Shown here: positions 8,208 through 16,026 of the stretch, one piece after another | Numbering within the stretch: the first letter of the stretch is position 1 | Layout of the letters: every line of letters starts with the position of its first letter | NCBI RefSeq assembly: GCF_951230155.1 | Contig: NZ_CATNVD010000012.1 | Coordinates: 1-64,000, forward strand | Reading direction: 5' to 3' | DNA: 64,000 nucleotides | Source of the DNA: Parablautia sp. Marseille-Q6255 | GTDB taxonomy: Bacteria; Bacillota; Clostridia; Lachnospirales; Lachnospiraceae | Notes under the pieces: model-generated | What the model was told of the DNA's origin: nothing | The model's input: only the letters and a program-made list of their open reading frames with translations | The model's database searches: none | Position numbers and translations under genes: made by a program

Positions 8208-8981
8208 TCAGCCCTCTGTCTGACTGTGTCTTTCTGGTACATACTGTTCCTGCGCACTGTTATGCAGCGCTTTGCTGATTCGCTTATATAATACCATAGT
8301 CGGCACAGAAATCAATATACCTTTTAACAGATTCAGCGGAGCCACCGCCAGCAGAACGAGCATCATCACACTGTTGACCGCCGGATTGACCGCCGTGCCC
8401 ATATCCACGATCGCATCAAGGGGCATCCCATAAAGCCTGGAAAATGCCGGGAGCAGATATACAGCATTGAACACGCTCCCGAATACAGTCATGACCGCCG
8501 TCCCCATCGCCAGCCCCATGACCGCCGTCTTTTTGGACTTTCTCAGATGATAGACTACACAGGCAGGCACGATAAAGGAGCAGCCTACGATAAAATTTGC
8601 CAGATCTCCGACAAACGCCGTGCTCGTCCCCTTCACCACAAGCTTCAGCAGGATCTTGACCAGCTCGATGATCACACCGCCAACCGGTCCCAGATAAAAT
8701 GCTCCCACCATAACAGGGATCTCACTGAAATCCAGTTTGTAGAAGCCCGGCGCCAGAAATGGAACCGGAAAATCAAACAGATGCAGCAGCATCGCCAGCG
8801 CGCCCAGCATCGCGCATATCGTAAGATACCGCGTGCGTTTTACCTGCGCTACGCTCTCTGCGATCAGTTTCTTCTCGATCAGCTGCGCTCCTCCCACGAT
8901 TGCAAAAACTACTGCCGCACATACCAGAACAAACTGCAGATTTTCTGCAGCAGCCTGTAAAAATCCTGTCTCCATATCCAT
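8208..8981 (-). CDS. ribU: Riboflavin ECF transporter substrate-binding component RibU
   Basis: S component of an energy-coupling-factor importer; it would bind riboflavin or FMN in the membrane and use the shared EcfA/EcfT module, which is not in this window. The 257-residue protein has about six hydrophobic segments and the phrase LDFSEIPVMVGAFYLGPVGGVIIELVKILLK, typical of RibU-type S components. The upstream FMN riboswitch (9138-9266) fixes the substrate class. AAGGAGA precedes the ATG. Confidence 0.93.
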   Translation of the reverse strand: MDMETGFLQAAAENLQFVLVCAAVVFAIVGGAQLIEKKLIAESVAQVKRTRYLTICAMLGALAMLLHLFDFPVPFLAPGFYKLDFSEIPVMVGAFYLGPVGGVIIELVKILLKLVVKGTSTAFVGDLANFIVGCSFIVPACVVYHLRKSKKTAVMGLAMGTAVMTVFGSVFNAVYLLPAFSRLYGMPLDAIVDMGTAVNPAVNSVMMLVLLAVAPLNLLKGILISVPTMVLYKRISKALHNSAQEQYVPERHSQTEG

Positions 8982-9068
8982 TCTCCTTTTTCTTAAATAA
9001 TGCAGGACCGTCCCTGGTTTATTTTAAGAAAAGCTTCCCCGGTACACAGCAGCTTTGTTTTACATGAT

Positions 9069-9113
9069 AAAAAGCGGCCCGAAATCTTCTCACTGAAAAC
9101 TTCACGGCCGCTT
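9069..9113 (-). terminator. Expression-platform terminator of the FMN riboswitch
   Basis: AGCGGCC pairs with GGCCGCT across a 26-nt loop on the minus strand, followed by TTTTTATC. It sits between the FMN aptamer and ribU, as expected for transcription attenuation. Confidence 0.75.
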
Positions 9114-9137
9114 CGCACCATCTCAAAATATACTCTG

Positions 9138-9266
9138 CGTTCTTCTCTCATCCAGACTATACTGTCGGTACCGGAATTTACTGTACGTACAGTATCACCG
9201 GTTCAGCCGCCGAAGCGGGTCGCGGACTATACCGCCGGTGGGGAATCTCACCCCGCCCTGAAGAAT
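9138..9266 (-). ncRNA. FMN riboswitch (RFN element)
   Basis: The minus strand shows the hallmark segments in order: GGGCGGGGTGAGATTCCCC, ACCGGCGGTATAGTCCGCGA, a variable hairpin, ACCGGTGA, then CCGACAGTATAGTCTGGATG and AGAGAAGAAC. These are the conserved junction sequences of the FMN-sensing RFN element. FMN binding should favour the terminator at 9069-9113 and switch ribU off. Confidence 0.97.
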
Positions 9267-9285
9267 CATTTCTTAAATTATGATT

Positions 9286-9314
9286 ATTATATCTCTTTTA
9301 TTGCTTTCTGACAA
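9286..9314 (-). promoter_or_regulatory. Promoter of ribU
   Basis: Minus-strand -35 TTGTCA (9309-9314), 17-bp spacer, -10 TATAAT (9286-9291), about 20 bp before the FMN aptamer. Confidence 0.75.
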
Positions 9315-9351
9315 GCTCTGTTTTATGATTCTGCCACATTTCGGCTTTGTT

Positions 9352-9819
9352 TCAGCCCAGCAGTTCCATATGCTTTAGCTCCATATGCTTGGTAAGCGCA
9401 AATTCGAGTTCTCCAAAAAACGTTTCCATCACCTCGTGATAGATCTGCTTTTTCATTTCACATGTGTCCGGATTGCACACGGAAGCCTGACATTCTCTCT
9501 TGGCTTTCTGTCGCATCCTGAAATACAGACTCTTCAGCAGGTTTGAATTCTGTGTGTTGGCCACATCCAGATACTGTTCCAGCATTTCCTGATTCCCCTT
9601 CGTCAGTGCTGTCTCAAACGCATGCCGGATCGCCCGTTCTACTCTGGATGATGTCGTATCATGCTTCCGCGCGATATCCGCATAAAGCGATGAAATCTTT
9701 CCGTCCGGATAATAGGGGTCTGTATCAAACAGCTCCATCGCATCACAAATATACGTCATCCCCTTCACACCTGCCGGTATCCCGATCTTCAGCAACACAT
9801 CCATTGTACTATCTCTCAT
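9352..9819 (-). CDS. Stand-alone Spo0A-type DNA-binding domain protein
   Basis: A 155-residue protein that aligns by eye with the C-terminal output domain of the sporulation regulator Spo0A: IGIPAGVKGMTYICDAM corresponds to the first helices and ISSLYADIARKH.TTSSRVERAIRHA to the recognition region (residues 12-75). There is no receiver domain. After the domain comes a different tail with C-x-x-x-x-C-x-x-x-x-C (ECQASVCNPDTCEMKK) and a helical end. AGGAG lies 9 nt before the ATG. A perfect palindrome shared with the divergent XRE gene lies upstream (9885-9901). It could bind Spo0A boxes without phosphorylation control. Confidence 0.88.
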   Translation of the reverse strand: MRDSTMDVLLKIGIPAGVKGMTYICDAMELFDTDPYYPDGKISSLYADIARKHDTTSSRVERAIRHAFETALTKGNQEMLEQYLDVANTQNSNLLKSLYFRMRQKAKRECQASVCNPDTCEMKKQIYHEVMETFFGELEFALTKHMELKHMELLG

Positions 9820-9884
9820 TTTTTCTCACTCCTGTTCCCTTTATTAATAAGATCATACTCCCTGATGTTCAGCGCTTTTGCATT

Positions 9885-9901
9885 TTACAAGATTCTTGTA
9901 A
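9885..9901. promoter_or_regulatory. Operator 1 (perfect 17-bp palindrome)
   Basis: TTACAAGATTCTTGTAA, perfectly symmetric around the central T. It lies 66 bp upstream of the Spo0A-like start and matches the sites near the XRE promoter. Confidence 0.7.
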
Positions 9902-10004
9902 GTCGATATTCGTAAATAAATTGTAAAAATCAGCAAAATCGCTGTTTTTTCGTTTTTTTCACCCCCCTATATCGTACAGTCTACGCTATAAGCGGACAAT
10001 TGTC

Positions 10005-10020
10005 AACAAGTTTCTTGTAA
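10005..10020. promoter_or_regulatory. Operator 2
   Basis: AACAAGTTTCTTGTAA, an ACAAG/CTTGT inverted repeat with a 3-bp centre, 20 bp upstream of the XRE -35 box. Confidence 0.65.
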
Positions 10021-10040
10021 TTTTTGCCGCGCGTTTTCCG

Positions 10041-10069
10041 TTGCTTTTACAAGTTTCCTGTAGTATAAT
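10041..10069 (+). promoter_or_regulatory. Promoter of the XRE gene with an operator in its spacer
   Basis: -35 TTGCTT (10041-10046), 17-bp spacer, -10 TATAAT (10064-10069). The spacer (10047-10063, TTACAAGTTTCCTGTAG) is itself a copy of the palindrome, so a bound dimer would block polymerase. A half site TTACAAG follows at 10092-10098. This points to autorepression by the XRE protein. Confidence 0.75.
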
Positions 10070-10119
10070 CAGGGTAGATTCAGGCTGATATTTACAAGTA
10101 TAATAGGGAGGGTTTACGC

Positions 10120-10902
10120 ATGGGAATCGGAAATAAATTGCGCCAGCGGAGACAGGAACTGAATCTTTCACGCAACCAGCTTGCAGAAAAAATCCATGTA
10201 ACCCCGTCTGCCATAGCCAACTACGAAAATGGCTTCAGCTATCCCAAGCCCGATATTCTGATCGCACTGATCCACGCGCTTGAGGTAGACGCCAATTATT
10301 TTTATCAGGATTATCTGGTCCAGTCCAAAATCCGTACACTTTACGGCAGGGAGCTGACCTCTGACGAGATGGAAACAGTTGCCGAATATAAGATGCTTAC
10401 AGAATCAAGCAAGCGTCTCGCACGTGCGCTCATTCACGAGGAATTCAGCCGCACGCACGTCAGTGAATGGTTGGAATTTCCCTGCATACAGCCCGGAGTA
10501 CGAATGCTGCATTCTGGTTTCCTCCCGAACGAGGCGACCCTGAAGATCCGCATCAAGCGGAAGAATGTAATCGAAGGGACCGACTATTGTTTTCAGATAC
10601 AGGTAGACCGTTATCAGCCGGTATTTAGAAAAAATGATATTCTGGCGCTTCAGAAAAAGCCTGCCCGCCACAACGAGATCGGCATATTCTGCCTGAATGA
10701 TGTCTACTATATCCGTTCGCTGTATCACGTGGGAAACCTGCGCAGGCTGCGCGCTTTAAATGTGATGGAGCCTGACATCGAGGTGCTCTCTTCTGATGAT
10801 TTTGTCTGTATTGGAAGGATCCTCGGGAAGGTGTACGGCACCTGCGAGCTGATCGATCTGTCCAAAAATAAGATGACAAGATTTCAGTCCACGCCCCAGT
10901 GA
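10120..10902 (+). CDS. XRE-family regulator with a degenerate S24/LexA-like C-terminal domain
   Basis: A 260-residue regulator. Residues 4-58 are an XRE helix-turn-helix (LRQRRQELNLSRNQLAEKIHVTPSAIANYENG). The C-terminal half (about 150-235) resembles the S24 fold of LexA/CI repressors (PVFRKNDILALQ... HNEIGIFCLNDVYYIRSL), but the usual SM catalytic serine is missing and the lysine position looks like arginine, so self-cleavage is unlikely. AGGGAGGG precedes the ATG. Palindromes around its own promoter and in front of the divergent Spo0A-like gene suggest that it controls both. The signal it senses is unknown. Confidence 0.85.
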   Translation: MGIGNKLRQRRQELNLSRNQLAEKIHVTPSAIANYENGFSYPKPDILIALIHALEVDANYFYQDYLVQSKIRTLYGRELTSDEMETVAEYKMLTESSKRLARALIHEEFSRTHVSEWLEFPCIQPGVRMLHSGFLPNEATLKIRIKRKNVIEGTDYCFQIQVDRYQPVFRKNDILALQKKPARHNEIGIFCLNDVYYIRSLYHVGNLRRLRALNVMEPDIEVLSSDDFVCIGRILGKVYGTCELIDLSKNKMTRFQSTPQ

Positions 10903-10913
10903 AGCGCACATAC

Positions 10914-10948
10914 AAAGCGGAGGTGTTGCAAAACACCCCCGCTTTTTT
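10914..10948 (+). terminator. Terminator after the XRE gene
   Basis: AGCGGAGGTGTT/AACACCCCCGCT hairpin with a GCAA loop followed by TTTTTT. It overlaps the tex stop codon and may also serve the opposing tex transcript. Confidence 0.8.
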
Positions 10949-13088
10949 ACAGCCGCATCGTCAGACCGATCCTTTTTTTCTGCAGGTCAACACTGACTAC
11001 CTTCACTTCTACAATATCCCCTACGCTCACGACCTCAAGCGGATGCTTTACAAACTTTTTGTCCGTAAGCTGTGAAATATGCACCAGTCCGTCCTGATGC
11101 ACGCCAATATCCACAAACGCTCCGAAGTCGATCACGTTTCGCACCGTCCCCTTTAAGATCATGCCTTCCTTGAGATCCTTCATCTCCAGCACGTCTGTAC
11201 GCAGGATCGGTCCCGGCATCTCCTCTCTGGGGTCGCGTCCCGGCTTGCAAAGCTCCTTTATCATATCGCGAAGCGTCGGTTCCCCGACTCCGATTCTTTC
11301 TGCCAGCGCTTTATAATCCTTCACCGGCGCCCGTCTGAGTCCTTCCGCCGCTGTTTCCGGCGTACACCCAAGCTCTTCCAGAAGCCTTTTGGCCGCCTCA
11401 TAGCTTTCCGGATGGATGCTTGTCGCATCAAGCGGATTCTTCCCGCCTGCGATCCGCATAAATCCGGCACACTGCTCAAACGCCTTCGGTCCAAGCTTCG
11501 GTACTTTCAGGAGCTCTCTGCGATCGCCAAACCGGCCGTTCTCCTCTCTGTATGCAACAATATTCTTTGCAATAGCCTTTGAAATACCGGAAATATGCTC
11601 CATCAAAGGCGCAGAAGCAGTGTTCAGATCTACGCCCACGCGGTTTACGCTGTCCTCTACAACGCCATCCAGCGCCTCTCCGAGCTTTTTCTGGTTCATA
11701 TCATGCTGATACTGCCCGACACCGATTGATTTCGGATCGATCTTTACAAGCTCTGCAAGCGGATCCTGTACACGTCTGGCGATCGACGCCGCACTCCTTT
11801 GTCCGACGTCAAAATTCGGAAATTCCTCTGTCGCAAGCTTGCTGGCGGAGTAGACAGACGCTCCCGCCTCATTCGTGATCATATAGGATACCTTTTGCGG
11901 GATCTCCTTTAAAATCTCTACGATCACCTGCTCTGATTCACGGGAGGCCGTTCCATTCCCGAGCGAGATCAGCGTCACGCCATACGTTTCGATCAGCTGC
12001 TCTACCGTATCCTTTGCCGCGCGGATCTTTGCCGGAGTCGTAGGCGCAGTCGGATATACCACCGTCGTATCCAGCACCTTCCCTGTCGCATCTACGACCG
12101 CAAGCTTGCACCCGGTACGAAACGCCGGATCCCAGCCCAGCACAACCTGCCCTGCGATCGGCGGCTGCATCAGAAGCTGCTCCAGATTCTTTCCAAATAC
12201 AGAGATCGCGCCATCTTCTGCCTTGTCTGTCAGATCCCCCCGGATCTCCCGCTCGATCGCCGGAGCAATCAGACGCTTATAGCTGTCCGCGATCACCTCC
12301 TGCAGCAGCGGCGCTGTGTAAGGATTGCTGCCTGTGATCACCTGTCTTTCGAGATAACGCAGTATCTTTTCTTCCGGAGCTTCTATTTTAACACTCAGGA
12401 ATTTTTCCTTTTCTCCGCGGTTGACAGCCAGCACGCGGTATCCCGCAATCTTTGCCACTGCCTCAGAAAAGCTGTAATACATCTCATAAACAGACTCTGC
12501 CTTTTCATCCTTCGCTTCCGTTGTCAGCATACCCTCCCGCACCGTCATCTCACGGATCCTGATGCGGTAGTCCGCCTCATCTGAAATCGTCTCTGCCAGA
12601 ATATCCTTTGCTCCATTTATCGCATCCTGAACATCCTCCACGCCTTTTTCCGCGCAGACAAACGCTTCTGCTTCTTTTTCCACAGGGTGCTGCAGCTTCT
12701 GGAGCAGGATCAGGTTTGCCAGAGGCTCAAGTCCCTTTTCCTTCGCTATAGTTGCCCTTGTGCGGCGCTTCGGACGGTATGGACGGTACAGATCTTCTAC
12801 CACCACAAGCGTCTGCGCATCCTCTATCTGTTTTTTCAGCTCCGGTGTGAGCTTTCCCTGCTCCTCGATCGTTGAAAGCACCTGCGCTTTTTTCTCCTCA
12901 AGGCTTCTCAGATAGTTCAGCCGTTCAAATAATTTCCGGAGTACCTCATCATTCAGCGAGCCTGTCGCTTCTTTCCTGTATCGTGAAATAAACGGAATGG
13001 TATTCCCGTCATCGATCAGCTCTACCGCCGCCTGTGCCTGCTGCGGTCTGATCTCCAATTCCTGTGCCAGTGTTTTGATAATATCCAT
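10947..13088 (-). CDS. tex: Tex family RNA-binding transcription accessory protein
   Basis: A 713-residue Tex/YqgF-type nucleic-acid-binding protein. The N-terminal helical Tex domain (EEIRPQQAQAAVELIDDGNTIPFISRYRKEATGSLN), the YqgF/RNase H-like core (GWDPAFRTGCKLAVVD), the helix-hairpin-helix region (VDLNTASAPLMEHISGISKAIAKNIV) and the C-terminal S1 domain (about residues 640-713) appear in the usual order and full length. It is thought to act in transcription and RNA decay; the precise role is not settled. It converges with the XRE gene and ends within the shared terminator. Confidence 0.95.
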   Translation of the reverse strand: MDIIKTLAQELEIRPQQAQAAVELIDDGNTIPFISRYRKEATGSLNDEVLRKLFERLNYLRSLEEKKAQVLSTIEEQGKLTPELKKQIEDAQTLVVVEDLYRPYRPKRRTRATIAKEKGLEPLANLILLQKLQHPVEKEAEAFVCAEKGVEDVQDAINGAKDILAETISDEADYRIRIREMTVREGMLTTEAKDEKAESVYEMYYSFSEAVAKIAGYRVLAVNRGEKEKFLSVKIEAPEEKILRYLERQVITGSNPYTAPLLQEVIADSYKRLIAPAIEREIRGDLTDKAEDGAISVFGKNLEQLLMQPPIAGQVVLGWDPAFRTGCKLAVVDATGKVLDTTVVYPTAPTTPAKIRAAKDTVEQLIETYGVTLISLGNGTASRESEQVIVEILKEIPQKVSYMITNEAGASVYSASKLATEEFPNFDVGQRSAASIARRVQDPLAELVKIDPKSIGVGQYQHDMNQKKLGEALDGVVEDSVNRVGVDLNTASAPLMEHISGISKAIAKNIVAYREENGRFGDRRELLKVPKLGPKAFEQCAGFMRIAGGKNPLDATSIHPESYEAAKRLLEELGCTPETAAEGLRRAPVKDYKALAERIGVGEPTLRDMIKELCKPGRDPREEMPGPILRTDVLEMKDLKEGMILKGTVRNVIDFGAFVDIGVHQDGLVHISQLTDKKFVKHPLEVVSVGDIVEVKVVSVDLQKKRIGLTMRL

Positions 13089-13270
13089 AATTCCTCCTGT
13101 TGTACCCTGATGTCTGTCATTTCACGCTGCCAGACTGTCTCCGGGCAGCATACGTTGCAGTATACCATGTTCCCCGAAAAAGCACAATCATTGTTTCAGG
13201 AAAGAGCATCGGCCAGAATCTGAATCTGAAAAGACAATCGCCGGAGTTTATAAAAGAAATTTTCTGGATA

Positions 13271-13299
13271 TTGTCAGAATTTCTTTCTTATGCTAATAT
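13271..13299 (+). promoter_or_regulatory. Promoter of the 13.4-14.6 kb membrane-protein pair
   Basis: -35 TTGTCA (13271-13276), 17-bp spacer, -10 TAATAT (13294-13299). A leader of about 110 nt follows with small hairpins that I could not match to a known riboswitch. Apart from this the 13089-13416 gap shows nothing. Confidence 0.65.
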
Positions 13300-13416
13300 G
13301 AAAGGTAACGTTGACGGAGCTGTCACAGACGCTGCTTTCTGTCAATGTCAATATCTGCCGGAGCCACAAAGCATGGCTTTGCCGCAGGATCCGGCAAAAA
13401 GAATGGAGTAGAAATT

Positions 13417-13932
13417 ATGTACGACAATGATATGTACGGAAATGACGGGTACAGGCCTCCTGCGCACAGCAGTCCTCTGGCCCGGGTCTCATTGGTGCTG
13501 AGCATCGTATCGCTGATGACCTGCATGGTCATCTATATTTCCCTGCCATGCGGGGCGCTGGCAGTCATTTTTGCGCTCCTCTCCCGCACAGACACCATAA
13601 AAAGCAGAAAATACCGCGCTTCTGTGATCTGCGGGATCTGCGGTATGGTCCTCACTTCGGTACTCACATGGAGCGCATTTTACAAGGTCTTTACAGATCC
13701 CGAAATGTTCGACGCCATCGAATACTACATGCAGATGTACACAGGCGATCCCGAACTGGATCTGCGCGAAGAGCTTGGGGAGATCCTCCCATTTGTCCCG
13801 GAAGAGTCCGGCAAAAAGAAAGCAGATGACCCGCAGCAGAGTCCTGCCGATCCTTTTACCGATGCTCCGGGCATGAACCGCATGCCGGATGTTGTGCAGG
13901 ATATCCCGGATAATGGAGGTGGCTTCATATGA
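13417..13932 (+). CDS. Small membrane protein, DUF4190-like
   Basis: A 171-residue protein with two hydrophobic segments (LARVSLVLSIVSLMTCMVIYISLPCGALAVIFALLSR and ASVICGICGMVLTSVLTWSAFYKVF). The wording of the first resembles DUF4190 membrane proteins. The C-terminal third is acidic and proline-rich and would be soluble. The start at 13417 has GGAG upstream; an earlier in-frame ATG lacks one. Its stop overlaps the next gene by 4 bp (ATGA), so the two are co-translated. Function unknown. Confidence 0.75.
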   Translation: MYDNDMYGNDGYRPPAHSSPLARVSLVLSIVSLMTCMVIYISLPCGALAVIFALLSRTDTIKSRKYRASVICGICGMVLTSVLTWSAFYKVFTDPEMFDAIEYYMQMYTGDPELDLREELGEILPFVPEESGKKKADDPQQSPADPFTDAPGMNRMPDVVQDIPDNGGGFI

Positions 13933-14648
13933 AAACAACGAACCGCGAATTAAAATTCCATGCCCGGGTCCTTTTGTCAGGCAAAACGGGCTTTCTGGTG
14001 CTCACCACTCTTCTGATCACCTTTTTTGATTTTGGACTGGACTATATCGTAGATGCTGCAATCCTGCCGACGGGCGGACTGTTCAATCAGATCCTCTACT
14101 ATGGCTGCGGACTGCTCTGCAATATGGTCTACTATATCCTCTTCGCAGGACTGATGCACATATACCTGAATATCTGCCGCGGGCGGCAGGTAAAGATCTC
14201 CGATCTTTTTTGTGTATTTTCCGACCGGCCGGAGCAGATCGCCATCTACTCGATCCTCCAGTATATATTAAGCATGGTACTCAGCATTTCAATGCAATGG
14301 TCTTTGAGCGGCATCCTGTATGCAAAGGAGGCGCTGCTCCCATTTATCATTGTTCCGATTCTGCTGTCTGTCGTGAATCTGTGGATCCAGCTCTGCCTGA
14401 CGCCCGTACTCTTTCTCTACTGCGATGATCCATCCAAAACAGCTGTACAGCTTGTCAGGGAAAGCTGGAGTCTGATGCGCGGCAGCAAAGGAAAACTGTT
14501 TTTCCTGGAATTTTCCTTTATCGGACTGATGATCCTTGGCATGCTTTCGCTTGGGATCGGATTTCTGTTCGTACGTCCGTATCTGTTTTTATCACAGGCT
14601 CTGTTTTATCTGAATCTCAGGGACAGAAAAGACAGCCAGGCAGAATAA
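13929..14648 (+). CDS. DUF975-like multi-pass membrane protein
   Basis: A 239-residue protein with five or six hydrophobic segments. The N-terminal KFHARVLLSGKTGFLVLTTLL and the late KTAVQLVRESWSLMRGSKGKLFFLEFSFIGL match the layout of DUF975 integral membrane proteins, which have no known function. It starts inside the stop codon of the preceding gene and is followed by a long terminator hairpin at 14659-14714. Confidence 0.8.
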   Translation: MKTTNRELKFHARVLLSGKTGFLVLTTLLITFFDFGLDYIVDAAILPTGGLFNQILYYGCGLLCNMVYYILFAGLMHIYLNICRGRQVKISDLFCVFSDRPEQIAIYSILQYILSMVLSISMQWSLSGILYAKEALLPFIIVPILLSVVNLWIQLCLTPVLFLYCDDPSKTAVQLVRESWSLMRGSKGKLFFLEFSFIGLMILGMLSLGIGFLFVRPYLFLSQALFYLNLRDRKDSQAE

Positions 14649-14658
14649 ATTACAAAAT

Positions 14659-14714
14659 AAAAAACTGACAGCCAGCCAGCGTCCAACCGCTGCGTCCGTC
14701 TGTCAGCTTTTTTA
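14659..14714. terminator. Bidirectional terminator
   Basis: AAAACTGACAG ... CTGTCAGCTTTTTT with inner paired segments, flanked by A-runs and T-runs on both sides. It sits between the converging DUF975 and apgM genes. Confidence 0.8.
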
Positions 14715-14741
14715 TTTTCTACGGTGCCTGGCTGCCTGTTT

Positions 14742-15947
14742 TTACTCCTGCTCCAGCAGCACATCCATGATACGATATCCCTCTTTTTGGAAAATACCGC
14801 TCTCCTTTGCCGTTTTCTCGCAATAAGATCTGCCCTCTCCCAGCTGTTTTGTGCTGTCATAGAGAAGGTACGGAACCGGATCCCCGGTATGTGTACGGAG
14901 GCGGATCGGCGTAGGGTGATCCGGAAGGATCAGCATACGGTACGGCTCACCCGAAGCGTCCATCTGTTCCCTGATTATGCGGATCACACGATCATCAAGG
15001 TACTCGATGGCCTGCATCTTGCGCTCCAGACTGCCCTGATGCCCCATCTCGTCCGGCCCCTCCAGATGTACATAGACAAAATCTGCGCCCTCTTTTAAAA
15101 GCGCATCGACTGCCGCCTGCGCCTTTCCCTCATAATTCGTGTGCAGCCCTCCATTTGCCCCCGGCACAAAAACATTTCTCATACCTGCGCCGACCGCGAT
15201 ACCCTTTAGCAGATCGACCGCAGAGATCATCACACCCTTTTTCCCGTACTTCTGTGAAAAAGAGACCAAAGCAGGCTTCGTGCCGGCTCCCCAGAACCAG
15301 CAGCCATTCGCCGGATGCAGCCCCTGCTCCTTTCTGGCAAGATTCAGCGGGTGAGCTGCAAGAATCTCATAGCTGCGCTTCATCATATCACAAAGCTCTG
15401 TATTTTGAGGAAGATACGGCCCGATCTTCTCTGTCAGGTGATCATGCGGAGGCTCAAGCTCTGCGCGCTCTCCCTGCGCCCATATCACACAGTGGCGGTA
15501 GCTCGTTCCTGTATAAAACTGATACACCTCACTTTGAAACTCCTGCCGCACTGCATCCAGCAGGATCGCCGCATCCTGCGTGCTGATCTCATCTGAGCTG
15601 TGATCGATCAGGTGTTTCTCCTCATAGCAGTCTTCTTTTTCTGACAGCGTCACAAGGTTGCAGCGCAGCGCCACATCTGTCTCCTTCATCGGAGCGCCGA
15701 TACTAAGCGCCTCCAGCGGAGAGCGCCCGGTATAAAACCGGCGCGGATCATAGCCAAGCACAGCCAGATTCGCTGTATCGCTGCCCGGACTCATCCCCTC
15801 CGGAATCGTCTGCAGCAGTCCGATTTGCGCACGCGCTGCCAGGGCATCCATCGCAGGAGTCCTGGCAGCCTCAAGCGGTGTCCTTCCTCCAAGCGCCTCC
15901 TGAGGCTCATCTGCCATACCATCTCCGAGAATTACAATATATTTCAC
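14742..15947 (-). CDS. apgM: ApgM-type phosphoglycerate mutase family protein, possible homoserine kinase analogue
   Basis: Alkaline-phosphatase-superfamily protein of 401 residues (COG3635 type). It opens with KYIVILGDGMADEP and has the nucleophile region PGSDTANLAVLGYDP and the late HLEGPDEMGHQG metal motif. The GTG at 15947 is taken as the start, with AAAGGA 10 nt upstream; an in-frame TTG lies 21 nt earlier. The family is named for cofactor-independent phosphoglycerate mutase, but members placed next to homoserine dehydrogenase have been proposed to replace ThrB. No thrB is seen here and the gene directly follows hom, so phosphorylation of homoserine is the more likely role. Confidence 0.85.
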   Translation of the reverse strand: MKYIVILGDGMADEPQEALGGRTPLEAARTPAMDALAARAQIGLLQTIPEGMSPGSDTANLAVLGYDPRRFYTGRSPLEALSIGAPMKETDVALRCNLVTLSEKEDCYEEKHLIDHSSDEISTQDAAILLDAVRQEFQSEVYQFYTGTSYRHCVIWAQGERAELEPPHDHLTEKIGPYLPQNTELCDMMKRSYEILAAHPLNLARKEQGLHPANGCWFWGAGTKPALVSFSQKYGKKGVMISAVDLLKGIAVGAGMRNVFVPGANGGLHTNYEGKAQAAVDALLKEGADFVYVHLEGPDEMGHQGSLERKMQAIEYLDDRVIRIIREQMDASGEPYRMLILPDHPTPIRLRTHTGDPVPYLLYDSTKQLGEGRSYCEKTAKESGIFQKEGYRIMDVLLEQE

Positions 15948-16026
15948 ACGCAGCACATCCTTTCTCAACTCTTCTCATACTTTGCCGCTTTTCCTGTCTG
16001 AGCGATTGTCCGGATCCTTCCGCCTG

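Noticed and set aside
13300-13416. c-di-GMP riboswitch in the leader of the 13.4 kb gene
   Set aside because: Some hairpins are present, but the conserved GEMM words are missing.
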